NCBI GenBank assembly: GCA_963802355.1
Contig: CAWDIV010000015.1
Span: 310,001-374,000, forward strand
DNA length: 64,000 bases
Direction of reading: 5' to 3'
Source of the DNA: SG8-41 sp963802355
Lineage (GTDB): Bacteria; Pseudomonadota; Gammaproteobacteria; Burkholderiales; SG8-41
Shown here: in pieces, positions 1 to 9,983 of the stretch
Layout: every line of letters starts with the position of its first letter
How positions within the stretch are numbered: position 1 is the first letter of the stretch
Position numbers and translations under genes: made by a program
The notes under the pieces: generated by a model
Told to the model about the DNA's origin: nothing
What the model saw: only the letters and a program-made list of their open reading frames with translations
Database searches by the model: none

Positions 1-448
1 GGAGCTTCGCGCGGTGCACCTGCGCGATCGAAGCAGCAGCGAGCGCCGTCGTCTCGAGATCCCGAAAGACCTCGAACGGCGAGCGCCCGAGCGCGCGCTC
101 CAGTTCCGGCAACAGCTCGTCGAAGCTCACCGGCGGAACGTTCGCCTGCAGCTTCTCGAACTCGGCGATCCAGCTCGGGGGGAAGAGATCCACGCGCGTC
201 GCCATCACCTGCCCGAGCTTGACGAAAGCCGGCCCGAGCTCCTCGAGCGCCATGCGGATGCGCTGCGGCGGATCGAGCTTGACCGACTCGCCCGCCTCGC
301 CCCAGCGCAGGATGCGGCCCGCGCTCTCGAGCACGCCGGCGATGCCTATCCTCTGCACGAAGTCGCCAAGGCCGTGCCGGATCAGGACCGAGGTGATCTC
401 ATGCAGACGCGGCAGCTCGCGCATCATGCCGAAGGTATGGCGCAGCAT
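1..448 (-). CDS. UbiB/AarF (ABC1) family atypical kinase, N-terminal part, runs off the left edge
   Basis: About 149 codons are present, read leftwards from an ATG at 448; the rest lies outside the window. The translation contains VKLGQVMATRVDLFPP followed by an alanine-rich AAASIAQVH loop, the N-terminal signature of the ABC1/UbiB atypical kinase family, whose proteobacterial members support ubiquinone biosynthesis. The ATG was chosen because AGAGGCG precedes it and the N-terminus (MLRHTFGMMRELPRL) reads like an amphipathic family start. The frame stays open a little further upstream, so a slightly longer protein is possible. Assignment to the family is firm; whether it is the dedicated UbiB or a paralogue cannot be decided from this fragment. 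Confidence 0.85.
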   Translation of the reverse strand, partial: MLRHTFGMMRELPRLHEITSVLIRHGLGDFVQRIGIAGVLESAGRILRWGEAGESVKLDPPQRIRMALEELGPAFVKLGQVMATRVDLFPPSWIAEFEKLQANVPPVSFDELLPELERALGRSPFEVFRDLETTALAAASIAQVHRAKL

Positions 449-723
449 CGCCTCTAGCAGCCTGTCGTACTTACCTTGATGAACGATTGGCGTGAACGCA
501 TGGGATCGCTCGGGCTAGAATCGAGCCGACGGGCTGTAATGGGATATTTATTGGTCCGGAATCGTCAGTTTCAGGTGTACTACATCCGGTGCATCCGCTT
601 CACATTGTAAGCAAGGCACACCAGATCCCATTCGCCGCTGACGTGGTTCCGGATGACAGCAACCCGCTACAATCCGCCTTTCCATTTAGCAGCTTGTCGG
701 GACAGCGAAAGCCCGGAAAGCTG

Positions 724-1396
724 CTAGGGGGTTTTCTTCGTTTCGGCCGAGGACTTGTCGAGCGCGGCCGCCATCCCGGTGAGCACGCCGCCCGCAATCT
801 GGGCGAAGCGCACGCCGAACTCTCCCGCGACCTCGATGCCCGCCAGCGTGATCTTGAGCGAGGTGCCGGCAAGGGTCCGCGTCAATTCGGTCACCGCCGG
901 CCGCAACCTGGCGCCCGGTCTCGGTGCCCGCATGCGTCGCCTTGCCGACCACTGTCCCGCAGCTCGGGGGCGACGCGCTCGCCTGCCGATTCGGCGACCT
1001 GGCTGACCGTGGCGACGAAGTCTTCCTCGATCTTCTGCAGGCCCGGCGAGCGCCTGCTGCAGCTCGCGCTCCGAAACTCCGCGGCCGGTATCGAGGATCC
1101 GGCGAATCGCCTCCTGACCCGCCTCCACCGACTTCGCGAGCGCCTGGTCCATGCCGCGGAAGGCCTCGGCAAGAGAGTGTCGTGCGCCGCCGGTGCTGGC
1201 TGCCCTCGGCGCCAAGGCTCACGCCCTCGGTCACGGCGCGCACCGTTTCGCGGATGGCCTCGCGGTCGAAGCGCCTGCTCGTCAGCGCGTTCAGCGTAAG
1301 CTCGCGCACGCGCTCGCGCACCGCCTCGCCCTGCCGGATCGAGTCGCTCGCCGCCTTCCTGATGTCCTCGTCGGAATGTCTGTCGTGCTCGGCCAT
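724..1396 (-). CDS. DUF6781-like protein, about 220 aa, four apparent frameshifts
   Basis: The start is clear (MAEHDRHSDEDIRKAASDS at 1396) and the stop is TAG at 724. The coherent protein moves between three frames: VREL(T)LNALTSRRFDREAI at the N-terminus, then SLAEAFRGMDQALAKS, then KIEEDFVATVSQVAESAGE, then TELTRTLAGTSLKITLAGIE to the end. Breaks fall near 1200, 1050, 960 and 905. The span is 3n+1, which fits four single-base insertions. The pattern of an alpha-helical, Ala/Glu-rich protein matches my recollection of the uncharacterised DUF6781 family, which looks phasin-like in composition. No function is assigned. The frame breaks look like sequence errors because the reading resumes without loss of residues. 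Confidence 0.6.
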
Positions 1397-1580
1397 GGAT
1401 ACATCCTACACTGCTACCCTGAATTTTTCACCGTAGTTGCGTGATCGGGTCGGCGCATCCACGCGATGCCGCGTTATATCAGTTGCTTAGAACGGACATT
1501 GCGGCTGACAGATCGTGCCTTCGCACGGTGCACTGAAACATGCGGGCTCCATGAAACGCGCGGGCTAGCGGGAACGCCCA

Positions 1581-1607
1581 ACAAAAAGCCCGGGATACCC
1601 GAGCTTT
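1581..1607 (-). terminator. Rho-independent terminator of the formate dehydrogenase operon
   Basis: On the minus strand a 10-bp stem (AAAGCTCGGG / CCCGGGCTTT, one G-T pair) with a three-base TAT loop runs straight into a T-rich stretch. It lies 20 bases beyond the stop of the last gene in the minus-strand operon (1628) and is correctly oriented to end that transcript. Confidence 0.75.
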
Positions 1608-1627
1608 CTGGTAAAGCGGGCAAAGCG

Positions 1628-1897
1628 CTATTTCTTCTTCGCTGCCGGGGCTGGGGCTGCCGTCTTGATGCCCTTCTCCTTCTTGTAGCGCTCGACGACG
1701 CGGTCCATCGCCTTTTCCTCGGCTTCGCGCGCTTTCTTCGTCGCTTCACGCCGTCTTGGCCTCGCCTCTGCCGCCTTCGCCTTCGCTTCGTCGGACAGCG
1801 GCGGCAGTTTCGCGTAGGCCAGTCCGACCCCGACTATGCACGCCACCAGCCCCGTGGCAACAGTCCTCCAGATCTTCAGAGCGTTCATAGCTTCCAT
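1628..1897 (-). CDS. Small exported lysine/alanine-rich protein at the end of the fdh operon
   Basis: An 89-residue product starting at an ATG (1897) directly after AAAGGAGGG, an excellent ribosome-binding site. The N-terminus has a hydrophobic stretch ending in GVGLAYAKLPP, which reads as a cleavable signal peptide, so the mature protein should be periplasmic. The remainder is a highly charged helix (EAEEKAMDRVVERYKKEK) ending in AAPAPAAKKK. The arginine-rich patch RPRRREATKK in the middle may hide a compensating pair of base errors. I do not recognise the family. Its position directly behind the cytochrome b subunit suggests an accessory role in formate dehydrogenase, but that is inference from location. 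Confidence 0.6.
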   Translation of the reverse strand: MEAMNALKIWRTVATGLVACIVGVGLAYAKLPPLSDEAKAKAAEARPRRREATKKAREAEEKAMDRVVERYKKEKGIKTAAPAPAAKKK

Positions 1898-1904
1898 CCC
1901 TCCT

Positions 1905-2984
1905 TTACGGGCGATGCATGAGCAGCCGATGGGCTTCGCCCCGGCCGCCCTGCCGCGCCCCGCCATCATCTCGTTGTACCAGTACTCGTGGTGCTCCTTC
2001 GCCCATTGCTCGTCCACCAGGCCATCGTGGCGCATGTTGTCGTAAGCGCCTTCGAGACCAACCGTGCCCAGGTACATGTGGCCGAACATCATCCCGATAA
2101 ACAGCACCGCGGTGATCGCGTGGACGATGTTCGCGTACTGCATCACCACGCGCCCCTGGTCGAGGTTCGGGAAACAGCAGGACCAGCCCGGAAACGCCGA
2201 CGATGATGCTGAACAGGAACAGACCGCACCCAGAACACGATCTTCTCGCCGGCATTGAAGAAGCCCGATGGCACGTGCTTTCCGGTCAGCATGCCGCCGC
2301 CCTTGGCGAGCCAGGTGAGATCGTACATCCGCGGTATGTTGCGGCCGAGGTAGGTAAAGAACATCAGAGCGGCGGCGATCAGGAACACCGGGCCGACGAA
2401 GTTGTGCAGGTTTTTCGAGAGGATGGCGAGCCACGAGAACAGCGTGTAGCCGAACATGGGAAGCAGGACGTATTTCCCGAACAGCAGCACCAGCCCGGAA
2501 ATCCCCAGGATCACGAAGCTGATCGCCACGGTCCAATGTATGGTCCGGTCCCATGCCGTGAAGCGCAGTATCTTCCTTCCCGTCAACGGCCCGTGGACCT
2601 TGATCGACCCCTTCCACAGGTAGAAAGCCAGGATGGCGAGCAATATGAGGATCAGCAGCCACCCGCCGTAGACGGTGATGGGGCCGTTGCGAATCTGGCG
2701 CCAGATCTCGCCCTGGGTCTGCACGAGGACGTTGGTCTCGATGCCGCGGACCTGGGTGGTCTGCGTAGGGGAGGTCTCGGCCCTCGCGCACGTCGCGCCA
2801 GAACGGCGCGTTATTGAGCGGCTGGGACTCCTGGCGCTTCGCCTGCTCCTGCGCGTGCTGCTGCGTTTGTCCTGCCGCGGCGGGGGCGCCCTGCTGCTGG
2901 GCGAAGGCCGAGCTGGGGCAGCAACAGGAACAGGAATGCGATTACCAGACGTGCCGCTGCTCGCATGTCGCGAATGCGGACCAT
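1905..2984 (-). CDS. Formate dehydrogenase gamma subunit (cytochrome b, FdoI/FdnI type), frameshifted
   Basis: Membrane subunit that anchors formate dehydrogenase and passes electrons to quinone. The start at 2984 follows a strong AGGAGG. An N-terminal signal sequence and a Gln-rich periplasmic stretch lead to NNAPFWRDVREG and ETNVLVQTQGEIWRQIRNG, a form typical of betaproteobacterial gamma subunits; then come four membrane segments (YGGWLLILILLAILAFYLW, TVAISFVILGISGLVLLFG, VGPVFLIAAALMFFTYLG, FSIIVGVSGLVLLF) and HAITAVLFIGMMFGHMYLG with conserved His residues for haem. Breaks near 2795, 2235 and 2165 and at the C-terminus interrupt the frame; at 2235 and 2165 removing one base from GGG or TTT restores it. 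The exact C-terminus (stop at 1905 preferred) is uncertain. Confidence 0.85.
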
Positions 2985-3002
2985 GCGCTCCTCCTATGGT
3001 TT

Positions 3003-3237
3003 CTAGTTGGCCGAGGGCGTGGCGCGGGAATACTCGTTCTGCCCCTCGTTACGTTTCTTGATTGCGTTCTCCCAGGCGAGCTTGTCTCCCTTGAACTGAG
3101 CGTTATCCCAAGGCTGGGTGTCCGGCTTGCCCTGGTATTGGCCTTGCTTGTACACCGTACACGTGGGCTTCTCGCCGCAACCCGCTGCGAACAGCGCCAG
3201 CACCGCTGTCAGCCGCCAGAGCGTATGCCGTCCTCAT
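3003..3237 (-). CDS. Small lipoprotein inserted between fdhB and the gamma subunit
   Basis: A predicted lipoprotein of about 77 residues: hydrophobic leader, lipobox LFAAGC, then EKPTCTVYKQGQYQGKPDT and WDNAQFKGDKLAWENAIKKR. The ATG at 3237 overlaps the fdhB stop (ATGA), so the two genes are translationally coupled. The ATG and the lipobox lie in different frames; the span is 3n+1 and dropping one base near 3220 joins them into MRTAYLWRLTAVLALFAAGC. I know no function for it. Its tight coupling inside a formate dehydrogenase operon argues for a role in assembly or electron transfer of the periplasmic enzyme; the second Cys (TCTVY) is notable. Confidence 0.65.
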
Positions 3238-3868
3238 GACTTCGTCCCCGGCTGGCCTGCCGGCGGGGCCGCCGGCCGGTCGGGCTTGCCGTAGGCCGTG
3301 CCCCAGCCCCAGACCTCGGCGCCCTTGCCGCGCTTCAGCACGCGGTTGCGATAGATGTCGGCGATCACGTCGGCATCGCCGCCCAGCAGCGCCTTGGTCG
3401 AGCACATCTCGGCGCACGCCGGAAGCTTGCCTTCCGCGAGGCGGTTGCGGCCGTACTTCTTGAACTCGGCCGCGGAGAAGTCGGCCTCCGGTCCACCCGC
3501 GCAGAACGTGCACTTGTCCATCTTGCCGCGCAACCCGAACGCGCCGTCCTGCGGGAACTGCGGGGCGCCGAACGGGACAGGCGTAGAAGCAGTAGCCGCA
3601 GCCTATGCACAGATCCTTGTCGTGCAGCACCACGCCTTCCGTGGTCTTGTAGAAGCAGTCCACCGGGCATACCGCCATGCACGGGAGCGTCCGAGCAGTG
3701 CATGCAGGCGACCGAGATCGACTTCTCCCCCGGCACGCCATCGTTCAGCGTGACCACGCGGCGGCGGTTCACGCCCCACGGAATCTCGTGCTCCTGCTTG
3801 CAGGCTGTCACGCAGCCGTTGCACTCGATGCAACGCTCGGCATCACACAGGAATTTCATTCTCGCCAT
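3234..3868 (-). CDS. fdhB: Formate dehydrogenase beta subunit (four 4Fe-4S electron-transfer protein)
   Basis: Iron-sulfur subunit that relays electrons from the catalytic subunit to the cytochrome b subunit. Cys motifs follow the expected order: CDAERCIECNGCVTAC at the N-terminus, CMHCSDAPC-MAVCP, CIGCGYCFYACP, and KCTFC followed by CAEMCSTKA. The start (3868) has GGAGGA upstream. Two frame breaks, near 3690 and 3555, separate the three segments; the span is 3n+2, consistent with two single-base insertions. Length after repair (about 211 aa) suits the short, soluble type of beta subunit without a C-terminal membrane anchor. The product ends in a Pro/Ala-rich tail (PAAPPAGQPG). Confidence 0.88.
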
Positions 3869-3885
3869 GTTGAGCTTCCTCCGCC

Positions 3886-6848
3886 TCAATACTCGTTACT
3901 GCATGCGCTTTTCTGACCTGGCACAGCGTGGTCTTGGTTTCCTGCATCATGGTCACGATGTCGTAGCCATAAGTCGTCGCGGTGTTCAGCGGCCTCGCCG
4001 CGAACGATCGGCGCCGCCCCTTCCGGGTAGTAGTTGAGCAGGTCTTTGCCTTCGAAATGCCCCGCGAAATGGTACGGGCAGAACACCGTGCCCGAAGCGA
4101 CCCGCTCCGTCACCAGCGTCTTTACCTTGAGGCGCGCCTTGGTCGGCGTCTCCAGCCACACGTACTCGTCGTCCTTCACGCCGCGATCGTTGGCGTCCTT
4201 CGGATTGATCTCGACGAACATGTGCTGCTGCAGCTCCGCGAGCCACGGGTTGGAGCGTGTCTCGTCGCCGCCGCCCTCGTACTCGACCAGGCGGCCGCTG
4301 GTAAGTATCAGCGGATAGCTCTTGACGGCGTCCTTGTTCGCGTCCTGTACCGTCTTGAACAAGACCGGCATGCGCCAGCGGTTCTTCTGGTCGTCGTGCG
4401 TCGGATATTTTTCGATGAGGTCAGGCCGCGACGTAAACAGCGCCTCGCGGTGCAGCGGCACGGGATCCGGGAAATTCCACACCACCGCGCGCGCCTTGGC
4501 GTTGCCGAAGGGGTGGCAGCCGTGCTCCTTCATGAAGACGCGGATCATGCCGCCCGACGGATCGGTCTTCCAGTTCTTGCCTTCGGCCGCCTTCTTCTCA
4601 TCCTCGGTCAGCTCGTCCCACCAGCCGAGCTTCTTCAGCAGGACGTGGTCGAGCTCTGGGTAGCCCGCGGTGAGCTCCGCGCCCTTGGAGTGCGAGCCGT
4701 CTTCAGCCAGCAGGTTGACCCCGTCTCTCTCGACGCCGAAGTTGGCGCGGAAGTTGCCGCCGCCGTCCATCATGTGCTTCGAGGTGTCGTAGAGATTCGG
4801 CGAGCCGGGATGCTTGAGCGAGGGATTGCCGAAGCACGGCCACGGCAGCCCGTAATAGTCGCCATCCAGCACGTAACCGGTCTTCGCGTCCTTGCCGCCT
4901 TTGGCTCGCAGCGTCTTCACGTTGAATACATGCTGGTTGCGCATGTGGGCCTGCAGCCGCTCCGGCGACTGCCCGGTCATGCCGATGGTCCACGTGCCGC
5001 GATTGATCTCGCGCAGCGTGTCCTCCACGTCGGGCTCGACCATCCCGCCCTTGCCCTTGACGAGCTTGATCTTGCCGGCGCGAATTCCTTGGCGAAACCG
5101 AACTTCTCCGCAAACTGATACATGATCATGTGGTCGGTGCGTGACTCGAACATCGGGTCGATCACCTTCTCGCGCCACTGGATCGAGCGGTTGGAACACG
5201 TAGCCGAGCCCGCGCATTCCATCTGGGTGGCGGCGGGCAGCAGATAGACGCCGTCCTGACGCACCATCGCGGCCATCGCGGCGGTCGCGCTCGGATACGG
5301 GTCCACTACCACCAGCAGATCGAGCTTCTTCATCGCCTCGACCATTTCCTTGCCGCGTGTCTGGCTGTTCGGTGCGTGGCCCCAGTAGACCACCGCGCGC
5401 AGGTTCGGGTCCTGGTCGAGGTTCTCGTTCTTCTCGAGCACCGCGTCGATCCAGCGCGACACCGTGATGCCGGGCTTCTCCATCATGGCCTGGGAAACGA
5501 ACTGCTTCTTGATCCATTCATAGTCCACGCCCCAGACCGCGGCCCAGTGCCGCCAGGAGCCGGCGGCGATGCCGTAATAACCCGGCAGCGAGTCCGGGTT
5601 CGGGCCGACGTCCGTCGCGCCCTGCACGTTGTCGTGGCCGCGGTAGATGTTGCAGCCGCCGCCGGCAACGCCGACGTTGCCGAGCGCGAGCTGGAGGATG
5701 CAGGAAGCGCGCACGATGGCATTGCCGTTGGTGTGCTGGGTCTGGCCCATGGCCCATACGATGGTGCTGGGCTTGTTCTTCGCCATTTTCTCGGCGACGT
5801 CACGCACCTCGGCTTCCTTCATGCCGGTAACCTTCTCGACTTCCTCCGGCGTCCACTTGGCGACTTCTTCCCGCACCTTGTCCATGCCGTAGACGCGGGC
5901 CTTGATGTACTCCTTGTCCTCCCAGCCGTTCTTGAAGATGTGGTGCAGCATGCCCCACAGGAACGCGACGTCCGTGCCGGAGCGGATGCGGTAATAGGTG
6001 TCCGCCTTCGCCGCCGTGCGGGTAAAGCGCGGATCGACCACGATCACCTTGGCGCCGTTTTCCTTGGCGACCAGCGTGTGCATCATCGACACCGGATGCG
6101 CTTCCGCCGCATTGCTGCCGAAGAACAGTATGCACTTGGAGTTATGCTCGTCGTTGTACGAATTGGTCATCGCCCCGTAGCCCCAGGTGTTCGCCACCCC
6201 CGCCACCGTCGTCGAGTGGCAGATGCGCGCCTGGTGGTCCATGTTGTTGGTGCCGAACATGGACACGAACTTGCGAAAGAGGTACGCCTGCTCGTTGTTT
6301 TGCTTGGACGAGCCGATCCAGAAGGTGGCGTCCGGGCCGCCCTTTTCCTTGTCGTTGCGGATGGCGATGAGCTTGTCGCTCACCTCCTTCAGCGCCACGT
6401 CCCACGAAATCTTCTGCCACTTTCCGCCGACGAGCTTCATCGGGGATTTCAGCCGGTGCGAGTCGTGCGTCATCCCGTGCTCGCGGATGGAGGAGCCCTT
6501 GGCGCAGTGCGCACCGAGGTTGATCGGCGAGTCGAACACCGGTTCATGCCGGATCCACACGCCGTTCTGCACCACCGCGTCCAGGGAGCAGCCGACGGAG
6601 CAATGGGTGCAGATCGTGCGCTTGACTTCGAGCGCGCCGGCGCCTGCGTCCTGCGCGGCTTGCGCCTCGCCGACGATGTTGAACGGAAGCTGTGACGTCA
6701 CCGCTCCGGCGCCCAGCGCGATGCCCGAACGCCGCAGGAACGTGCGGCGGTCTATCGTCTTGCCGAGCATCCCCGAAACCGGACGGGTGAGCCGGCTCTG
6801 CGCAGCACCATCCTTGGCGAGCGTCGTGGATTTTCTGGTGAGCAACAT
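3886..6848 (-). CDS. fdhA: Formate dehydrogenase alpha subunit, molybdopterin enzyme, cysteine form
   Basis: Catalytic subunit oxidising formate to CO2, about 985 aa. A Tat signal (DRRTFLRRSG, residues 33-42) directs folded export. A [4Fe-4S] site is formed by Cys80, Cys83, Cys87 and Cys115. The molybdenum ligand position reads QARICHSTTVAG: Cys210, encoded by TGC, where some homologues have selenocysteine. Two breaks disturb the frame: near 5085 (KEF to IRAGKIKLVKGKGG) and near 3990, where the natural tail NTATTYGYDIVT-MMQETKTTLCQV moves to another frame, so the true stop is uncertain and may overlap fdhB. The upstream Tat protein and the TorD-like chaperone fit its maturation. Confidence 0.93.
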
Positions 6849-6859
6849 GGGCGGTCCCC

Positions 6860-7054
6860 TCAGATTTTCGTCGTGCTGTAGTACTTACGGATATGGTCCG
6901 TGACGTGGTAGCCCTTGGACCCGCTCACGGCTTCGGCTTTTTTCGGCTGCGATTGAGGGCTTTTGTTGGCGACCACTGCCGCGGTGGCAACGCCACCGGC
7001 ACCGACAGCCAGCAGGAAATTACGACGCGAGAGTTTGGATGCTTGACTTTTCAT
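6860..7054 (-). CDS. Small twin-arginine protein of formate dehydrogenase loci
   Basis: A 64-residue product starting 13 bases behind AAGGAGG. It begins with a Tat signal (LSRRNFLLAVGAGGVA) and ends in a short charged tail with YHVTDHIRKYYSTTKI. This is the small protein known as the formate dehydrogenase region Tat target, found just upstream of fdhA in many proteobacteria. Its role is unknown; it stops 12 bases before fdhA and is surely co-transcribed. The C-terminal YHVTDHIRKYY motif is the conserved part. Confidence 0.85.
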   Translation of the reverse strand: MKSQASKLSRRNFLLAVGAGGVATAAVVANKSPQSQPKKAEAVSGSKGYHVTDHIRKYYSTTKI

Positions 7055-7188
7055 CCCATCCTCCTTTTTTATGAAGCGGTCAGCAGGTTTTGACTAGTGA
7101 AAAATTTACGCTTTAACGTGGTGCAAGGCAAGAAAAACCCAAGCGAATTTAAGAATGAGAATGACTCTTACTGGCTGCCGAATGCCCT

Positions 7189-7207
7189 ATTGAGAGCCGT
7201 TCTCAAT
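7189..7207. promoter_or_regulatory. Operator-like palindrome upstream of the fdhA transcript
   Basis: ATTGAGA-gccgt-TCTCAAT is a perfect 7+5+7 inverted repeat in the 164-base gap between the TorD-like gene (ends 7219) and the Tat-target/fdhA genes (start 7054). A second, looser element (GAGAATGACTCTTA) lies 20 bases further into the gap. The size and symmetry suit a dimeric regulator; a terminator for the chaperone gene is the alternative, but no T-run follows. Confidence 0.4.
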
Positions 7208-7218
7208 TGACGTATGGA

Positions 7219-7849
7219 TCAGGCCGTATCAGCCATTTCGAAAGATGCCTTCTCGAGTTCAAGGAACGCCAAAGCAAACGCCGCTACGGGCTTGTAGAAG
7301 CGCGAAGACACGGCGTTTTGCACCGCAGCATAAAACGGGATTGCGCCTGGATAAAGGAAGGTTGCAAAGAACTGCTGCTGTTCCTGAAGCGGCCGCCCGT
7401 TTTCGATGAGCCAGCGCATCACATCACCGATACCCGAAACGTGGTCCTCCACCTCGAACACGCTCTCGCGGCGCGCGAGACCCAGGGCCGAGATCTGTTC
7501 GCGCAGCCTGACCAGATAACCGGTCCGGCGCGAACGCTTCCGCATAGGCTGAAAGATACGGCGTCACTTCAGCCCTGCCGACGCCGACGAACAGGGTGTC
7601 GTATTCCTGCCTTACTACCGCGGGGTAGGCGTTGCGGCACGCTTCCTGCAAATCGCGCCACGCGGGAAGCAGCCCACCAGCGCCCTCCTCTCCCTCCCCA
7701 CCCTGTCCGGCGTGGCAGATCTCCGCCAGCAAGTGCGAGTCCGCGGGCGCGTAGAAAAGGCGGCTCACGAGACCGTAGAGGTTGGCGCGAGCCTGGTCCT
7801 CCGGGTCGATCCCTGACGAGGCGGCAGAAGCGGCAACCGTTTCATCCAC
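7219..7849 (-). CDS. TorD/DmsD-family chaperone for the molybdoenzyme
   Basis: Cytoplasmic chaperone that binds Tat leaders and protects the apo-enzyme until cofactor is loaded. Recognisable pieces are ARANLYGLVSRLFYAPADSH, RQEYDTLFVGVGRAEVTPYL and, after a frame break near 7525, EVEDHVSGIGDVMRWLI (the family's conserved P-D-H-x-x-x-E-like helix). The GTG at 7849 is preferred over an ATG at 7894 because AAGGAG precedes it and it overlaps the ferredoxin stop (GTGGATGA). The span is 3n+1, i.e. one extra base. It sits between the ferredoxin and the fdhA genes, so FdhA is the likely client. Confidence 0.82.
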
Positions 7850-9965
7850 GCTCTTCACGCTCCTTGTCGCCCGCGCTGAAGATGGTTCCGTCATTGCCTT
7901 TTTCGAACATGTCTACGACACGGCAATCCTGGCACATCGCCAGGCGGCGCAACGCGGCAGGATCGCGGAACATGGAGTGAGAGCTCAAGCGGGCCAACAT
8001 GTTGTCGATCATGCGTTGATTCCCGAACGGCTTGCCGCAACGCACGCAGGCGAGCAACCTTGTCCTCGTTCAGCACCATCGGCCGCGTCGCCTCCGGCTG
8101 TCGAGCAGCAGCCGGGGCGCGAGCGTGATGGCGTCCTTCGGGACAGGTCTTCTCGCACAGCCCGCACTGCACGCAGTTACGCTCGATGAACCTCAACTGG
8201 GGCTTGTCCTTCGTGTCGAGCAGGGCACCCTCCGGACAGGCGCCCACGCAGGCGAGGCACATGGTGCATTTCTGCTGGTCGACGACGACCGCGCCGTAAG
8301 GAGCGCCCGCCGCGAGCGCAACCGCCTCCTTGCGAACCGGAGCCTGCTTGAGCAGATGATCGAAAATGAAGTCGAGCGTGGCGCGCTTGTCGTTGGACAG
8401 GTTGAATGTCGCCGCAGCGAGCGCGCGCGGCGGTTGCAGCAGTCCACACCGCTTTCTCCAGCGTAGCGACGTCGCGGGCTTCGATCAGCCGGAATCGTCC
8501 CTCGCCCAGGCCGAGCCCGCTTACGATCTCTTGCGCGTGCCCCATCTGCGCCTCGAGCGCCCGCAGGTAGCCGGGAGATTCCGAGCCCGCCGCCAGGATG
8601 ACGAATTGCGCCGCGCCCAGCGCGATGCTGCCGAGCATGAGGTCGAGCCCGAGCGAGGCGACGTGAAACACTTCGAGCGGAATCACGCGGGCGGGCAGTC
8701 CCCTGCCGCGCCGCGCCGAGGCGCGCGATGAGCTCCCGTCCCTCACCACCGCTGTGAAACAGCAGGCACGCATCCTCGCCGCCCGCCTCGCGGTACGTCT
8801 GCAGCACGGTCTTCAGCGCGCGTCCCCATGTCGGCGACCCGCGGATAGGCGTAGGTCATCGCGCCCGAAGGACACACGGCTGCGCACCCCCCGCAGCCCA
8901 TGCAAAGATGCGGCTCGACCTTGACGCGGTTTTCGTCGAGCTCGCTCGTGATCGCCCGCGTCGAGCAGACCTCGATGCAGCGCGTGCACCCGACGATTTC
9001 GGAGCGGCCGTGGGCGCAGATTCTTTCCTTGTATTCGAAAAATTTCGGCTTTTCGAACTCCCCCGACATCTGCGCGAGCTCGCGCACCGCGCGCGCCAAT
9101 GCCAGTGCGTCGCCGCCCGGTGCGAAGTAGCCCTGCGGCGGCTGAGGGACATCGAGCAGCGGCACGGTCGGTCAAATCGAGCACCAGGTCGAAGCGCTCG
9201 CTGCGGCGGGTTTCCGCGCGCTCGAAATCAATCGCCTTGATGTCGCCGCACGCAGCCACGCACTTGCGATGCGCCTTGCATTTGTCGAGGTCGATCTGAT
9301 AGGAATAATCGATCGCCTGCTCGGGACAGACGTGGATGCAGGCGTTGCAGCGCGTGCAGGCCTCGAGATCGATCGGGTTTGCCTGCTCCCATTCGACCTC
9401 GAACGCGCCGAGGTAGCCTCTGATCGCGCGAACGCGGCCGGACCACACCGGGTAGCGCCGTTCGGCCGGCAGCTCCGCCGCCGTCTCATGTGCCATATCC
9501 GGTGAGCAGCACGGAAACGCCGCGCTCGCCCGCAAGCTGCTCAGCCCAAGGCAGCACGCCGCGCTCCCGGGCCGACGATCAGTAGCTCGCCCTCCGAGCT
9601 GGTACGACACGACCGGCACCGGCTCGGGCTCGGGCACATCGGCGAGCGCCAGCAGCGCCGCAATCTTCGGCGTGGCGCTCGCAGCTTCCGCCGACCATCC
9701 CGCCGTCTCGCGGATGTTGACGAACTGGATCGTCCCGCTCCCTTTCAGTTCGCCGTGCAGCTCGCCGAACAGCGGCGCCTCCTGCGTGCAGGCGACGACG
9801 AGGTCGTTGCCGGTCTTCACCGCGGCCTCGAACGCAGCAACATGCCGGCGGCACAGCTCGCTGTTCACCGCGGGCTGCCGCGCCGAGCTTGAGCGCGCGC
9901 GCGAGCGCCTTGCCGTCGAGCGGCATCGTGCGGTTGCAGTTGCAGATGAGCTTGTCTTTGGCCAT
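7842..9965 (-). CDS. Large multi-cluster 4Fe-4S protein of the fdh locus, about 700 aa, several frameshifts
   Basis: A long ferredoxin-type protein starting MAKDKLICNCNRTMPLDG (9965). In order it shows a Cys-containing N-terminus, CTRCNACIHVCP, CKAHRKCVAACG, CTRCIEVCS, CMGCGGCAAVCP, CLACVGACP, CVQCGLCEKTCPE and a terminal CVRCGKPFGNQRMI with CQDC. A Rossmann-like half (LGSIALGAAQFVILAAGSES) lies between the cluster groups. Such proteins accompany DUF3305/DUF3306 genes in betaproteobacterial formate dehydrogenase loci and are presumed electron carriers or maturation factors. About six frame breaks occur (near 9890, 9590, 9170, 8830, 8720, 8450, 8135, not all certain), yet every Cys motif is retained in one frame or another, which points to base-call errors. 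Confidence 0.75.
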
Positions 9966-9983
9966 CTCGTAGATGCTTCTTGG

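Noticed and set aside
724..1396. Pseudogene status for DUF6781, fdh, moaA, rnr and hflC
   Set aside because: Homology resumes immediately after each break with no loss of residues and mostly by one extra base, so errors are a better explanation than decay.
6180..6260. Selenocysteine in formate dehydrogenase alpha
   Set aside because: The ligand codon is TGC on inspection, and the frame is continuous there.
7080..7160. Sigma-54 promoter ahead of the fdhA genes (GG...GC pairs in TTGGGTTTTTCTTGCC)
   Set aside because: The GG-GC spacing is 9 rather than 10 bases and the flanking consensus is poor.
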